A stretch of 64,000 nucleotides of DNA, from positions 4,154,001 through 4,218,000 of the forward strand of contig NZ_CP124750.1 of the NCBI RefSeq assembly GCF_029962605.1. The letters are read 5' to 3'. This document shows positions 19,085 through 27,917 of the stretch, piece after piece. The notes beneath the pieces are model-generated. The model worked only from the letters and a program-made list of their open reading frames with translations, ran no database searches and was not told where the DNA came from. The position numbers were made by a program, and so were the translations under genes. Position 1 is the stretch's first letter; each line of letters starts with the position of its first letter. This stretch comes from Serratia sarumanii. Lineage in GTDB: Bacteria > Pseudomonadota > Gammaproteobacteria > Enterobacterales > Enterobacteriaceae.

Positions 19085-20554
19085 CTAGTCGCTCCAGCGG
19101 TTCACCTGATGGCTCAGCGCCAGATACACGCTTTTCTGCTGCATGTAGGCCTTGATGCCGTTCAGGCCTTTTTCGCGGCCCAGCCCGCTTTCCTTGAAAC
19201 CGCCGAACGGCGTGGAAATCGAGAACGTTTTGTAGGTATTGACCCAGACGGTGCCGGTTTCCAGCCGCTCCGCCAGCGCCATCGCGCGAGGGAAGTCGCG
19301 GCTCCAGATGCCGGCCGCCAGGCCGTACACCGAGTCATTTGCCTGTTCGATCAGCTGTTGCTCATCGTCAAACGGCAGCGCCACCAGCACCGGGCCGAAG
19401 ATCTCTTCCTGGCAAACGCGGGCGTCGTTGTTCAAGCCTTCAATAATGGTCGGCAGGTAATAGCTACCGCTCGCCAGCTGCGGATCGGCCGGCGCTTCAC
19501 CGCCGATGATCACCCGACCGCCCTCCTGCCGCGCCAGCGCCACGTAGTCCGCCACGCTTTGCCGATGTTTGGCGCTGATCAGCGGGCCGAGGTGCACGCC
19601 CGGCACCAGCGGGTTGCCGATGCGCAGCCCCGCCGTCAGTTCGGTCAAGCGCGCCAGCAGCGGCTGATACAGCGAACGATGCACGAACAGCCGCGAACCG
19701 GCGATGCACGCCTGGCCGGCGGAGCTGAAGATGCCGTAGCAGATGCCGCGCGCCGCCTGTTCCAGATCGGCGTCCTCCAGCACGATGGTCGGCGATTTGC
19801 CCCCCAGCTCCAGCGAGGTGGGGATCAGCTTGTCGGCGGCGATGTGCGCCAAATGGCGCCCGGTACTGGTCCCGCCGGTAAAGGCGATCTTTTTCACCAG
19901 CGGATGGCGCGCCAACGCCTCGCCGATCACCGAACCTTTGCCCGGCAACACGCTGAGCAGCCCGGCCGGCAGGCCCGCCTGTTCGAACAGCTCGGCCAGC
20001 TTCAGCGCCATCAGCGGCGTGGCTTCGGCCGGTTTGAGCACCACCGCGTTGCCCGCCGCCAGCGCCGGCGCCACCTTCTGCATTTCGCTGGCGATCGGCG
20101 AGTTCCACGGCGTAATGGCGGCGATCACCCCCATCGGTTGGTACTGGCTGAGCGTCATCACCTCAGCGCTGCGCGGGGTCGGCAGCTCGCCTTCCAACAC
20201 CTCGCAGGCGGCGGCAAAGTAGCGCGCGGTCGCCGCCGCGCTGGCCACCAGCCCACGGGTCTCGGCCAGCGGCTTGCCGTTGTCGCGGGTTTGCAGCTCG
20301 GCCAACTGCTCCTGCTGCGCCAGGATCAGGTTGCTGACGCGGTAGAGGATCGAGGCGCGTTGATGCGGCACCAGCCCGCGCCATTCCGGCGCGCGCCAGG
20401 CGCGCTCTGCCGCTTCCACCGCCTCGTTCACGTCCTCGACGTTGGCGGCGCGCAGCCGCGCGTTGACGCTGCCGTCGGCCGGGAATACCGAAGCCATCTC
20501 TTCGCCACGCCCTTCACGCCAGCGCCCGGCGACAAAAATATTCAATCGTTCCAT
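19085..20554 (-). CDS. NAD(P)-dependent aldehyde dehydrogenase
   Basis: A 489-residue ALDH-superfamily protein with all catalytic residues: Asn151 in ITPWNSP, Glu249 in LELGGKSP and the nucleophile Cys283 in SAGQACIAGSR. The C-terminal GGFKESGLGREKG motif is complete. It resembles the betaine/semialdehyde branch rather than CoA-acylating forms. ATG 20554 is preceded by AGGAG, 16 bp after the aspartate-dehydrogenase-like gene. It should oxidise the aldehyde produced in the pathway, possibly that from the ThDP enzyme downstream. The exact aldehyde is not known. Confidence 0.9.
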   Translation of the reverse strand: MERLNIFVAGRWREGRGEEMASVFPADGSVNARLRAANVEDVNEAVEAAERAWRAPEWRGLVPHQRASILYRVSNLILAQQEQLAELQTRDNGKPLAETRGLVASAAATARYFAAACEVLEGELPTPRSAEVMTLSQYQPMGVIAAITPWNSPIASEMQKVAPALAAGNAVVLKPAEATPLMALKLAELFEQAGLPAGLLSVLPGKGSVIGEALARHPLVKKIAFTGGTSTGRHLAHIAADKLIPTSLELGGKSPTIVLEDADLEQAARGICYGIFSSAGQACIAGSRLFVHRSLYQPLLARLTELTAGLRIGNPLVPGVHLGPLISAKHRQSVADYVALARQEGGRVIIGGEAPADPQLASGSYYLPTIIEGLNNDARVCQEEIFGPVLVALPFDDEQQLIEQANDSVYGLAAGIWSRDFPRAMALAERLETGTVWVNTYKTFSISTPFGGFKESGLGREKGLNGIKAYMQQKSVYLALSHQVNRWSD

Positions 20555-20570
20555 GCTCCGCTCCTGCCGT

Positions 20571-21365
20571 TCAGGCAATAAAACCGCCGTCCACCAGACG
20601 GCGGCAGGCTTGTACCGCGCTCAGCGCCGCCAGGGTTGATGTTTTGGGATTGCTTGCCAGCGGGGTGCCGCTCAGCTCGATGTGAAATTCGCCAAAGTCG
20701 CCGCATACCTGCAGACGATGGGTATTGCGCCGGGTGGCGGGATCGACCTGCAGGCGCACCCGGGTGGCGTCCATCCCCAGACCGTTGAGCGCAATGGTGG
20801 CCGCCACGTTGGCATTGGCCGGGAACAAACGCGCCGCTTCGCGCGCCGAGCCTTCAAAAAATACCTGCGCTTCGCTCACCGCATCGAGGTCGATCAGCTG
20901 CTCCGCCGGGCTGCCTCGCCAGCTGGCCGGGCTTTTGCTGGCCTGATAAGTCACGCTCTCCAGCCCGCCTTCGCGCGCCGACGCCAGCCCATCCATCCCC
21001 GCCACCGCACCGGACAGCACGATTAGCTGCCCGTGATGGCGGCGGCAAACCTGCTGCAGCCGCTGTTGCAATGCGGCGTCCGCCAGCGCGCCGGTCGAGA
21101 TCAGCGCCAGCGGCCAACCGCGCTGCAGCACCGCTTCGCCGAACTCCGCCACCGCCTGCTGGCTGGCGCACTCCAGTACCAGATCCGGCCGCTGCAAACA
21201 CTGCTCGGGATGGGTCAGCGCCTGCACCCGCCCGCCAAAGGCCGCGGCGATCGCCGCATGATGAGCCGCGCGCGCCAGGATCCAACCGACCTCCACGCCT
21301 TCCGGCAAACGGGCGATCACTTCCTTCGCCATCGCGCCGTAGCCAATCATCATGATCTTCTTCAT
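20571..21365 (-). CDS. L-aspartate dehydrogenase-like amino acid dehydrogenase
   Basis: A 264-residue protein of the AspDH/NadX family. The N-terminal Rossmann fold starts IMMIGYGAMAKEV; the C-terminal catalytic domain has SGAVAGMDGLASA, ATIALNGLGMD and His216 in NTHRLQVCGDFGEF, which aligns with the catalytic histidine of characterised aspartate dehydrogenases. Such enzymes convert aspartate plus NAD(P) to oxaloacetate (via iminoaspartate) and ammonia. No nadA/nadC is nearby, so a role in NAD synthesis is unlikely; its place between SDR and aldehyde dehydrogenase genes implies a catabolic deamination. From memory, Pseudomonas aeruginosa has a characterised AspDH in a gene cluster of similar content; not checked. 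Confidence 0.85.
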   Translation of the reverse strand: MKKIMMIGYGAMAKEVIARLPEGVEVGWILARAAHHAAIAAAFGGRVQALTHPEQCLQRPDLVLECASQQAVAEFGEAVLQRGWPLALISTGALADAALQQRLQQVCRRHHGQLIVLSGAVAGMDGLASAREGGLESVTYQASKSPASWRGSPAEQLIDLDAVSEAQVFFEGSAREAARLFPANANVAATIALNGLGMDATRVRLQVDPATRRNTHRLQVCGDFGEFHIELSGTPLASNPKTSTLAALSAVQACRRLVDGGFIA

Positions 21366-21380
21366 CTTTATCGGCCCCTG

Positions 21381-22175
21381 CTACACATGGCGGTTAAAGC
21401 CGCCGGATACGTCCAGCGCCGCGCCGGTGGTAAAGGAAGCCAGCGGCGAAGCGAGGAACAGCAGCGCCTGCGCCGGCTCCTGCGGCTTGCCCAGGCGCTT
21501 CATCGGGATGCCGCGCCGTTCGGCGATCGCCGCCGTCCACTGTTCCCAGCTTTGATCTTTATCGCTGCGCTCGTCGAAACGGCGGCGCCACTGGCCTGAC
21601 TCCACCATCCCCAGCAAGATCGAGTTAACGCGAATGCCCTTGCCCACCAGCTCTTTCGACAGCGTCAGCGTCATGTTGAGCAGCGCGGCGCGCGCCGCCG
21701 AGGTGGCGATCATGTGTTCTTCCGGCTGCAGCGCCAGCAGCGAGTTCACGCAGGTGATAGACGCGATCGCCGACCGTTCCAGCGCCGGTAAGAACGCCTG
21801 CACCGGGTTGATCACGCCGAACAGCTTCAGCTCGGCCTCATGCAGCCAGGCTTCGCGCGGCGTCTGGTCAAAATGGGCGACGAAGCCCTGACCGGCATTG
21901 TTGATCAGCAGATCCACGCCGCCGAAATGCGCCGTCACCTGAGCGGCGAACTGCGCCACCTGCTGCGCGTCCAGCACGTCGCAGCGCAGCGCCAGGATCT
22001 CCGCCTGCGGAAACTCCGCACGCAGGCTGGCCTCCGCGCCGGCCAGTTTGTCCGGATCGCGGCCGCAGAACGCCACCTTAGCCCCTTCGGCCAGCAGCAG
22101 CTTCAGGGTTTCGAAACCGATGCCCGACGAGCCGCCGGTCACCACCGCCACCCGATTCTCAAGCTGAAAATTCAT
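21381..22175 (-). CDS. SDR-family protein lacking the catalytic Tyr and Lys
   Basis: A 264-residue short-chain dehydrogenase/reductase fold. The cofactor motif TGGSSGIG (13-20), NNAG (92-95) and Ser145 are present. However, where classical SDRs have Y-x-x-x-K, this one reads T158-S-A-A-R162 (in EEHMIATSAARAALLNM). So the tyrosine general acid and lysine are replaced by Thr and Arg. It may use another mechanism, act on an activated substrate, or have lost oxidoreductase activity. ATG 22175 overlaps the hydrolase stop by 4 bp (ATGA), marking translational coupling. Confidence 0.85.
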   Translation of the reverse strand: MNFQLENRVAVVTGGSSGIGFETLKLLLAEGAKVAFCGRDPDKLAGAEASLRAEFPQAEILALRCDVLDAQQVAQFAAQVTAHFGGVDLLINNAGQGFVAHFDQTPREAWLHEAELKLFGVINPVQAFLPALERSAIASITCVNSLLALQPEEHMIATSAARAALLNMTLTLSKELVGKGIRVNSILLGMVESGQWRRRFDERSDKDQSWEQWTAAIAERRGIPMKRLGKPQEPAQALLFLASPLASFTTGAALDVSGGFNRHV

Positions 22176-22990
22176 CGTTGGATTGCTCCCGTAAAGTCCC
22201 GCAGATAGCGGTTGAAACACGCCGGCGCGTCGAGGTAGCTGGCATGGCCGGCGGCGGCGATCAAACGCAGCGTCGCGTCCTGCTCACGCGCCAGCTCGGC
22301 CGCCTTCTCCGGCGGCGTAATGCGATCCTGCTCACCGCACCAGACTTCCAGCGGGCCGCGATAGCGCGCCAGATAGCGGTCGATATCGTCGTTGGCCAGC
22401 ATCCAGGCGGCTCTCAGAAAGCCGTCGGGATCGAGCTGCTGCATGCCGTTGCGCACCCAGGCGATGTCCTGCGGATCCGCCCCTTCACGCAGCAAGGCCG
22501 CCGCCCGCTGCTCGCCGTAGCCCACCGGCCCCAGCGTCTCTATCATCTGTTGGCGCTGGCCGTACACCTGCCGGCGTTTTTCCTCCGGCGCCGTGGCATA
22601 GCCCTGCGCCGGATCCGCCAACGCCAATCCGCATAACCCGTCCGGATAGCCGGCGGCATAGGCGCTGCCGATCAGCGCCCCCAGCGAATGGCCGACGATC
22701 AGCGGCTGCGCCAGTTGCAGCTCATCTATCAGCGCCGCCAACGCCGCCGCATAACCGGCGGCATCGGCCTGCGGATCCGCCAACGGCAGGCTGCCGCCGT
22801 AGCCCGGCGCGTCCCACGCCAACAGACGGTGGCCATCCGTCAGGCCGCTATCGTTGAGCTGCTTGATCCACGAGGCCGATCCGGAGCTGATGCCGTGCAG
22901 CAACACCACCGGCCGCCCCTGCCCGGCCTCGCGCCAGCTCAGGGTATACGCCCCGCAGCGCGCCCGTTGGCGTTGCGCCAGGCCGTTCAT
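22172..22990 (-). CDS. Alpha/beta hydrolase, meta-cleavage-product hydrolase-like
   Basis: A 272-residue alpha/beta-hydrolase. The oxyanion motif is LLHGISSGSASW (31-41), the nucleophile Ser102 in VGHSLGA, acid Asp222 in GEQDRITPP and His249 in AAGHASYLD. The size and layout resemble the C-C hydrolases of meta-cleavage pathways (BphD, TodF, DmpD types), which fits the extradiol dioxygenase in the same operon; an esterase or lactonase role cannot be excluded. ATG 22990 shares one base with the cupin stop codon (TGATG). Confidence 0.85.
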   Translation of the reverse strand: MNGLAQRQRARCGAYTLSWREAGQGRPVVLLHGISSGSASWIKQLNDSGLTDGHRLLAWDAPGYGGSLPLADPQADAAGYAAALAALIDELQLAQPLIVGHSLGALIGSAYAAGYPDGLCGLALADPAQGYATAPEEKRRQVYGQRQQMIETLGPVGYGEQRAAALLREGADPQDIAWVRNGMQQLDPDGFLRAAWMLANDDIDRYLARYRGPLEVWCGEQDRITPPEKAAELAREQDATLRLIAAAGHASYLDAPACFNRYLRDFTGAIQR

Positions 22991-23514
22991 CAGTTGCGCT
23001 TCACTTTGGATAGCGGATGATCCGCCGGATAGGTCGGGATCTCCGGCTTGGCGGTGCCGAGCATCACGCACATCAGCGCCTCTTCCTCACCGTGGTTGAA
23101 CAGGCCGCGATACACCCCCGCCGGCACCGAGATCAGATCGCGCTCTTTCAGCCTGGTCTCGTAATACTCTTCGCCGTCCTGAATCATCAGCGTGATGCTG
23201 CCCTTCAGCATGAAGAACACTTCCTCCACGTCGTCGTGCAGGTGCAGCGGGCCCTCGCACTTCGACGGCAGCACCATGGTGGAGAAGGTGAAATTGCCCG
23301 CCGGAATGGTGTTGGCGTCGCTGGCCACGCCGGTGGCGCCGGTGCCGATGTAGCGCATCTGCGCGCGGCGGTATTTCGGGTCAAAGTCGGCCTGGAATTT
23401 CAGCGCGTTCCAGTCGTATTTACGGCCTTCGAAACGGGCGATGCGCGACTCCACCCAATTTTCCATCGACAGATCCTGCGGCTTGACGCCGGCTTTGTTC
23501 TCAACCTGAGACAT
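22990..23514 (-). CDS. Cupin-domain protein
   Basis: A 174-residue single-domain cupin. Motif 1 has the metal ligands His91, His93 and Glu98 followed by Gly105 (GPLHLHDDVEEVFFMLKG); motif 2 lies near 125-150 (DLISVPAGVYRGLFN). The N-terminal 40 residues have no clear domain. Cupins in catabolic clusters include dioxygenases, isomerases and decarboxylases; which one applies here cannot be read from sequence. It is 32 bp downstream of the MFS gene and coupled to the hydrolase gene. Confidence 0.85.
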   Translation of the reverse strand: MSQVENKAGVKPQDLSMENWVESRIARFEGRKYDWNALKFQADFDPKYRRAQMRYIGTGATGVASDANTIPAGNFTFSTMVLPSKCEGPLHLHDDVEEVFFMLKGSITLMIQDGEEYYETRLKERDLISVPAGVYRGLFNHGEEEALMCVMLGTAKPEIPTYPADHPLSKVKRN

Positions 23515-23546
23515 GTTGTCACTCCTCTGTTGAATCGATTGATTAA

Positions 23547-24803
23547 TCAGTACTTTCTCAGTAACGGCAGCAGAATGAGGCAGCCGACGAAAGCCATCAC
23601 CACCAGGAACAGCAGGCCGTTATCCATATTGCCGGTGGCGGCGATCAACGCCCCCATCAGCACCGGTGCCAGCGCGCCGGCAAAATTGCCCAACCCGTTG
23701 AAGATGCCGCCGGCGGTGGCGCTGACCTTGCTGCTGGTCGCCTTCGCCAACAGCGCGAAAATATTCGGCGCGCCGGCGCCCCACATAAAGGTGCTGAAGG
23801 CCATGGCGGCGATTACGCTGTAGGTGCCCTGCAGGTGCAGCACCACCGCCAGACCGAGGCCGGCGCCGCACAGCGACAGGAAACAGGCCAGCGCGCGCCG
23901 ATCCAGCTTGTCCGACAGCCAGGCGCCCAGCACTTCGCCAAGCAGCATGGCGATGAACGGCAGCGAAGAGAGGTAACCGGCATGCTCCAGATGAATGCCT
24001 TTCCCCTTGATCAGGTAGCTCGGCAACCAGCCGTTCATGCCCCACAGGTAGGTCAGGAAGGCGATGTTGAACAGGCAGATCATCCAAAAGTGCGGGCTGC
24101 GCAGCAGCTCGCGGCGATGCTGTTTACGTTCGGACACCGCCGGCTTGGTCGCCGCCGCCGGGCGCGCGACGTTCAGGTGGCGCATGCCGAACAGCACCAG
24201 CAACATCACCGGCAGCGTCAGAAACGCCATAAAGAAGAAGGTGGCCTGCCAGTCGAAGGTATTGAGGATGTACAGGGTGACCGGGAAGCCAAGCGCGGCG
24301 CCCAGCGGCGTGCCGAGCAGCCACAGCATGGTGGCGCGCGCCTGCAGCTGCGGCGGGAAGGCCTGACGAATAATGGCGTAGGCCATCGGCAGCAGCGGCC
24401 CTTCGGCGATGCCGAGCAGAATGCGCAGCGTCATCATGGCGTGATAGGAACGCGTCATCCCCATCAACACCATCAGCACGCCCCACACCACCATCATGCC
24501 AATCAATACCTTGACCGGATTAAGCCGATCGCCGATGCCGCTGAGCAGCATCGAGGAAATGCCGTAGGAGAACAGAAACGCGCTCATCAGCAAACCCAGC
24601 CGCGCCGGGTCAAACCCGATCCCTAACGCCTGCTGGAACTCGCTATCGGAAAACAGCGCCGCGATGCTGATCTTGTCGAAAAACGCCAGCAGCACGCAGG
24701 CGAACAGCGCGATCGGCACCGACCAGCGCACCCGCTGCTGCGGATTTTCGGCAACGGCTTCCCCCGCCCGTCCAGCGCGGGCGTCAATGTCTTGCGTAGT
24801 CAT
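23547..24803 (-). CDS. MFS transporter, anion:cation symporter type
   Basis: A 418-residue, twelve-helix major facilitator of the ACS branch (GudP, TtuB, HpaX types): ALFACVLLAFFDKISIAALF in helix 1 and LRILLGIAEGPLLPMAYAIIRQAFP in the helix 4-5 region. Such carriers import organic acids, often aromatic ones. ATG 24803 begins the conserved part (MTTQDIDARAG); the longer open frame upstream only overlaps the reductase gene. It lies inside the catabolic operon and likely brings in the pathway substrate. Confidence 0.88.
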   Translation of the reverse strand: MTTQDIDARAGRAGEAVAENPQQRVRWSVPIALFACVLLAFFDKISIAALFSDSEFQQALGIGFDPARLGLLMSAFLFSYGISSMLLSGIGDRLNPVKVLIGMMVVWGVLMVLMGMTRSYHAMMTLRILLGIAEGPLLPMAYAIIRQAFPPQLQARATMLWLLGTPLGAALGFPVTLYILNTFDWQATFFFMAFLTLPVMLLVLFGMRHLNVARPAAATKPAVSERKQHRRELLRSPHFWMICLFNIAFLTYLWGMNGWLPSYLIKGKGIHLEHAGYLSSLPFIAMLLGEVLGAWLSDKLDRRALACFLSLCGAGLGLAVVLHLQGTYSVIAAMAFSTFMWGAGAPNIFALLAKATSSKVSATAGGIFNGLGNFAGALAPVLMGALIAATGNMDNGLLFLVVMAFVGCLILLPLLRKY

Positions 24804-24826
24804 AAAACGCTCCCGAGGTTCGGGCG

Positions 24827-26038
24827 TTATTTCAACGCCATCAAAGAAAACTCCGCATCCGCCAGCTGCTGCGGATCCAGCACCCGGCCGCTCGCCAGCC
24901 AACGCTTGCCGAGCTTGATGGTGCGCGCATCGTTGAACGCCACCATCTGCACCAGCTGCCGATCGGCGTTCAGCGTGAAGAACACCTGCGACTGCGGCGT
25001 GCGGCGCACCACATGGTGCACGCCGCCGCTCGGCACGCCGAGGATCTGGATATTGGCGTCGTATTGATCCGACCAAAGCCAGGCCACGTCGTCATACGGT
25101 GCGGCGAAGGCGTCGAGCATCGCGCAGGCGGTGCTGATGGCCTGATTTTGCGCGTAGGCCCAGGACTGCAGGCACAGGCCGAGCGTCGGGTGGCGCGCCA
25201 CGTCGCCGGCGGCGAAGATCGCCGGATGGCTGGTGCGCCCCTGGCCGTCGACCACGATGCCGGACTCGATCGCCAGCCCGGCGCTGCGCGCCAGTTCGAG
25301 ATTCAGCTCGACGCCGATCCCCACCACCACCAGATCGAAGGCCTGCGGATCGCTGACTTCGCTGCCGATCCAGGCGGCGCCGTCGCGATCTTCCAACGAG
25401 ATCTCGCCGCAGCCACACAGCACCGTGACGCCCTGCTGACGATGCAGTTCGAGCAACGCCTGTGAAACGTCGGCGCCGACGCTGCGCATGCACAGCGCGG
25501 GCTGGCGTTCAAACACCGTCACCTCGGCGCCGAGACGGCGCGCGGAAGCGGCGATCTCCAGCCCGATCCAACCGCCGCCGACGATCGCCAGGCGGCGGCA
25601 ACCCTGCAGGCCCTGCCGCAACCGAGCCGCATCGTCCCAGGAACGCAGCGTCATCACGCACGGGTGCTGCGCCCAGGCGGCGCCCGGCAAACGCGGCCGA
25701 CCGCCGGTGGCGATCAGCAACTGCTCGAACTGCAGCCGTTGCCCGTCGCTGAGCGTGACGATTTGCTGTTCTGCATCGATGGACTCGGCGCGCAGCGGGC
25801 GACGCCAGTCGATATTCAGCTCCGCCACTGTCTGTTCGCTGAACAGCCGGCTGAGGGGAGCCGCGGCATCCAGCAGCGCCGCTTTCGACAGCGGCGGCCG
25901 CTCGTAAAAATCGTAGGGTTCGTCGCTGACAACCGTCAGCCGGCCGCTGTAACCGCGATCGCGCAGCGTCTTGGCCGCCCAGCCCCCAGCCTGGCCGCCG
26001 CCGACGATGACGATGCCCGCGTGTTCCGGCCGGTTCAT
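24827..26038 (-). CDS. FAD-dependent ferredoxin reductase of the Rieske oxygenase
   Basis: A 403-residue pyridine-nucleotide-disulfide-type flavoprotein. FAD-binding GxGxxG is at IVIVGGGQAGGWAA near the N-terminus; the NAD(P)H-binding fold is RLAIVGGGWIGLEIAASARRLG near residue 150; the second FAD motif is IFAAGDVARHP. This matches BphA4/TodA-type reductases that pass electrons from NADH to a Rieske ferredoxin. With the ferredoxin and oxygenase of the same cluster it completes a three-component electron chain. It overlaps the dioxygenase gene by 4 bp. Confidence 0.9.
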   Translation of the reverse strand: MNRPEHAGIVIVGGGQAGGWAAKTLRDRGYSGRLTVVSDEPYDFYERPPLSKAALLDAAAPLSRLFSEQTVAELNIDWRRPLRAESIDAEQQIVTLSDGQRLQFEQLLIATGGRPRLPGAAWAQHPCVMTLRSWDDAARLRQGLQGCRRLAIVGGGWIGLEIAASARRLGAEVTVFERQPALCMRSVGADVSQALLELHRQQGVTVLCGCGEISLEDRDGAAWIGSEVSDPQAFDLVVVGIGVELNLELARSAGLAIESGIVVDGQGRTSHPAIFAAGDVARHPTLGLCLQSWAYAQNQAISTACAMLDAFAAPYDDVAWLWSDQYDANIQILGVPSGGVHHVVRRTPQSQVFFTLNADRQLVQMVAFNDARTIKLGKRWLASGRVLDPQQLADAEFSLMALK

Positions 26039-26976
26039 AACGCCGCCGCCTTTTTATGCTGACGGCGCGTGTCGTGATCGATGCCGCCCTCTACCGCCCA
26101 TTCGGTGAAGGAGACCAACGAATGCTCCAGCTCGCGCGGCTGCCAGTTTTCCGTCAGATAATCGTCGTTGGTGTAGTACTCGAACGCGCCGCCGGTCGGG
26201 CTGTTGACGTACCAGAAATAGGCCGAGGAGATCGGGTGGCGGCCGGGGCCGATAAAGGTGCTCCACTTCTCCTTGTTCATGGCGATGCCGCCGCCGATCA
26301 CTTCGTGGATATCGCGCACGGTGAACGCCACGTGGTTCAGGCCCCGTGGGCGGTTCGGCAGCTTCAGCAGGAACAGGTTATGGTGGCCGCCGCGCGCCTG
26401 GGTACGCAGGAAGACGGCGCGATCGATATAGCGATCGGAAACCTGGAAATCCAACAGCTCGCGATAGAAGCGCTCGGTCGCCGCCAGATCCTCAACGAAG
26501 AACACCACGTGGCCGATGTTGATCGGCTGTGCCTGCGAATAGACCGGGCTGGGTTGATCGATGCGGCGCACGTCGCCCCATTGGTTGATTGGCGTGACCG
26601 GCACCTCGACCGCCTGCTGGCGGCTGACGACGAAGCGCAGCGTCATGCCGTTGGGATCGAGGCATTCCAGCTCTTCTCCCACCTGCCGGAAGCCGGGCAT
26701 CAGCGCCAAACGCGGCTGCAGATGCGCCAGATCGGCAGGCGAGGCCACGCCCCAGGTCATGCGGCGCAGGGTAGAACCGCCTTCAAACGCCGCAGGCAGC
26801 GCCGCGCTTTGCAACGGATGCAGGACAACCCGCGCCCCGCTCAGGGTGGTGAATTCGCGCTGCGGTTCGCCCCAATGTTGCGTGGCGGGCTGCAGGCCGA
26901 AGTCTTGCATGAATTTTTCGCAGGTTGGCAGATCTTCGACGCCAAATTCCAGTTTTTCGATTCCGATTACGCTCAT
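26035..26976 (-). CDS. Type I extradiol ring-cleavage dioxygenase (VOC superfamily)
   Basis: A 313-residue protein with two vicinal-oxygen-chelate domains, the arrangement of BphC and catechol 2,3-dioxygenases. The active domain is C-terminal with the 2-His-1-Glu metal site His156 (IGHVVFF), His215 (LNHVAFTV) and Glu266 (GAFEYY); His199 in the GGHHN turn may be the second-sphere catalytic histidine. It should open a catechol-type ring next to the two hydroxyls. It heads the second part of the operon, after a 109-bp gap from the iclR gene, where a weak promoter could lie (TTGACT about 15 bases before TATGCA). Confidence 0.9.
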   Translation of the reverse strand: MSVIGIEKLEFGVEDLPTCEKFMQDFGLQPATQHWGEPQREFTTLSGARVVLHPLQSAALPAAFEGGSTLRRMTWGVASPADLAHLQPRLALMPGFRQVGEELECLDPNGMTLRFVVSRQQAVEVPVTPINQWGDVRRIDQPSPVYSQAQPINIGHVVFFVEDLAATERFYRELLDFQVSDRYIDRAVFLRTQARGGHHNLFLLKLPNRPRGLNHVAFTVRDIHEVIGGGIAMNKEKWSTFIGPGRHPISSAYFWYVNSPTGGAFEYYTNDDYLTENWQPRELEHSLVSFTEWAVEGGIDHDTRRQHKKAAAL

Positions 26977-27085
26977 TGTTCAGCCTCACGTTCTCGCTGC
27001 ATACGGTTTTCAGGCATGAGTCAACCCCGCCCCCTGTTTGCTACGGGCCTTATCCCTGCCTGAGTAAAAGAGTCGGTCCTGTCAG

Positions 27086-27880
27086 TTAGCCGACGTTGGC
27101 CTGCGGCGGCGCGCCGAGGAAGCCGGAAATTTTCTCCGCCGCGTCGCGTACTTCCATGCGCAGCCGCTCGCGATCCGCTTTCGGGATCTCATCGGACGGC
27201 ACCATGATGCTGACCACCGCCTCGACCCGCTGCTCGCGGTTGAAGATCGGGTAGACGATCGAGGAGATGCCGTGGCGGAAGAACGATTCGCCGATCACAT
27301 AGCCGCGCGCTTTGTCTTGCTGCACCATCTGCCACAGCGTTTCGCGATCCGCCGGGGTGCCCGGCGCATTGCCCGGCAGCTGCGCGTCCGGATAAAGTTG
27401 TTCGAACTCGCTGCGGGTGGCGCTGGTCAACAGCATGCGGCCGAGCGAGGTTTGGTGCACCGGCAAGCGGGTGCCGACGCTGACCTGATTGATCTGCGAA
27501 CCGGCGGCGCTGACGCGGGCGATGTAGATCACGTCGCGCCCGTCGCGGATCGCCAGATGGCTGCTGCACTGGCTGCGATCGCGCAGCTGCTCAATCACCG
27601 GCTGGCCGGCCTGCGCCACGTCCAGCGACGCGATGTATTCAAAGCCGAGGCGCAGCACCTTGATGCCGAGCGCAAAGGTGTTGGTGCGCGGATTGCGCTC
27701 CAGAAAGCCCAGGTGCTCGAGCGTCTGCACCACGCGGTAAGCGGTGGCCTTCGGCATATCGACCAGGCGATGCAACTCGGCGAAAGTCATTTCCTTATGC
27801 TGCTCGCCAAACGCCAGCAGCAGCTGCAACCCGCGATCCAGCCCCGGGATCAGATACTTACATGCTTGCTCGTCCGCCAT
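27086..27880 (-). CDS. IclR-family transcriptional regulator
   Basis: A 264-residue regulator. The N-terminal winged helix contains MTFAELHRLVDMPKATAYRVVQTLEHLGFL (about residues 30-60), and the C-terminal two-thirds is the IclR effector-binding domain (SHLAIRDGRDVIYIARV, TRLPVHQTSLGRMLL, GISSIVYPIF). ATG 27880 has an AGGAG site; the open frame extends further up but overlaps the SDR gene without support. It lies within the operon it probably controls, 37 bp after the SDR gene. Its effector is presumably the pathway substrate or a metabolite. Candidate operator at 30385-30400. Confidence 0.92.
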   Translation of the reverse strand: MADEQACKYLIPGLDRGLQLLLAFGEQHKEMTFAELHRLVDMPKATAYRVVQTLEHLGFLERNPRTNTFALGIKVLRLGFEYIASLDVAQAGQPVIEQLRDRSQCSSHLAIRDGRDVIYIARVSAAGSQINQVSVGTRLPVHQTSLGRMLLTSATRSEFEQLYPDAQLPGNAPGTPADRETLWQMVQQDKARGYVIGESFFRHGISSIVYPIFNREQRVEAVVSIMVPSDEIPKADRERLRMEVRDAAEKISGFLGAPPQANVG

Positions 27881-27917
27881 CTCTCGCTCCTGCGCTGTGC
27901 GCCGGCCCTGCGGGCCG

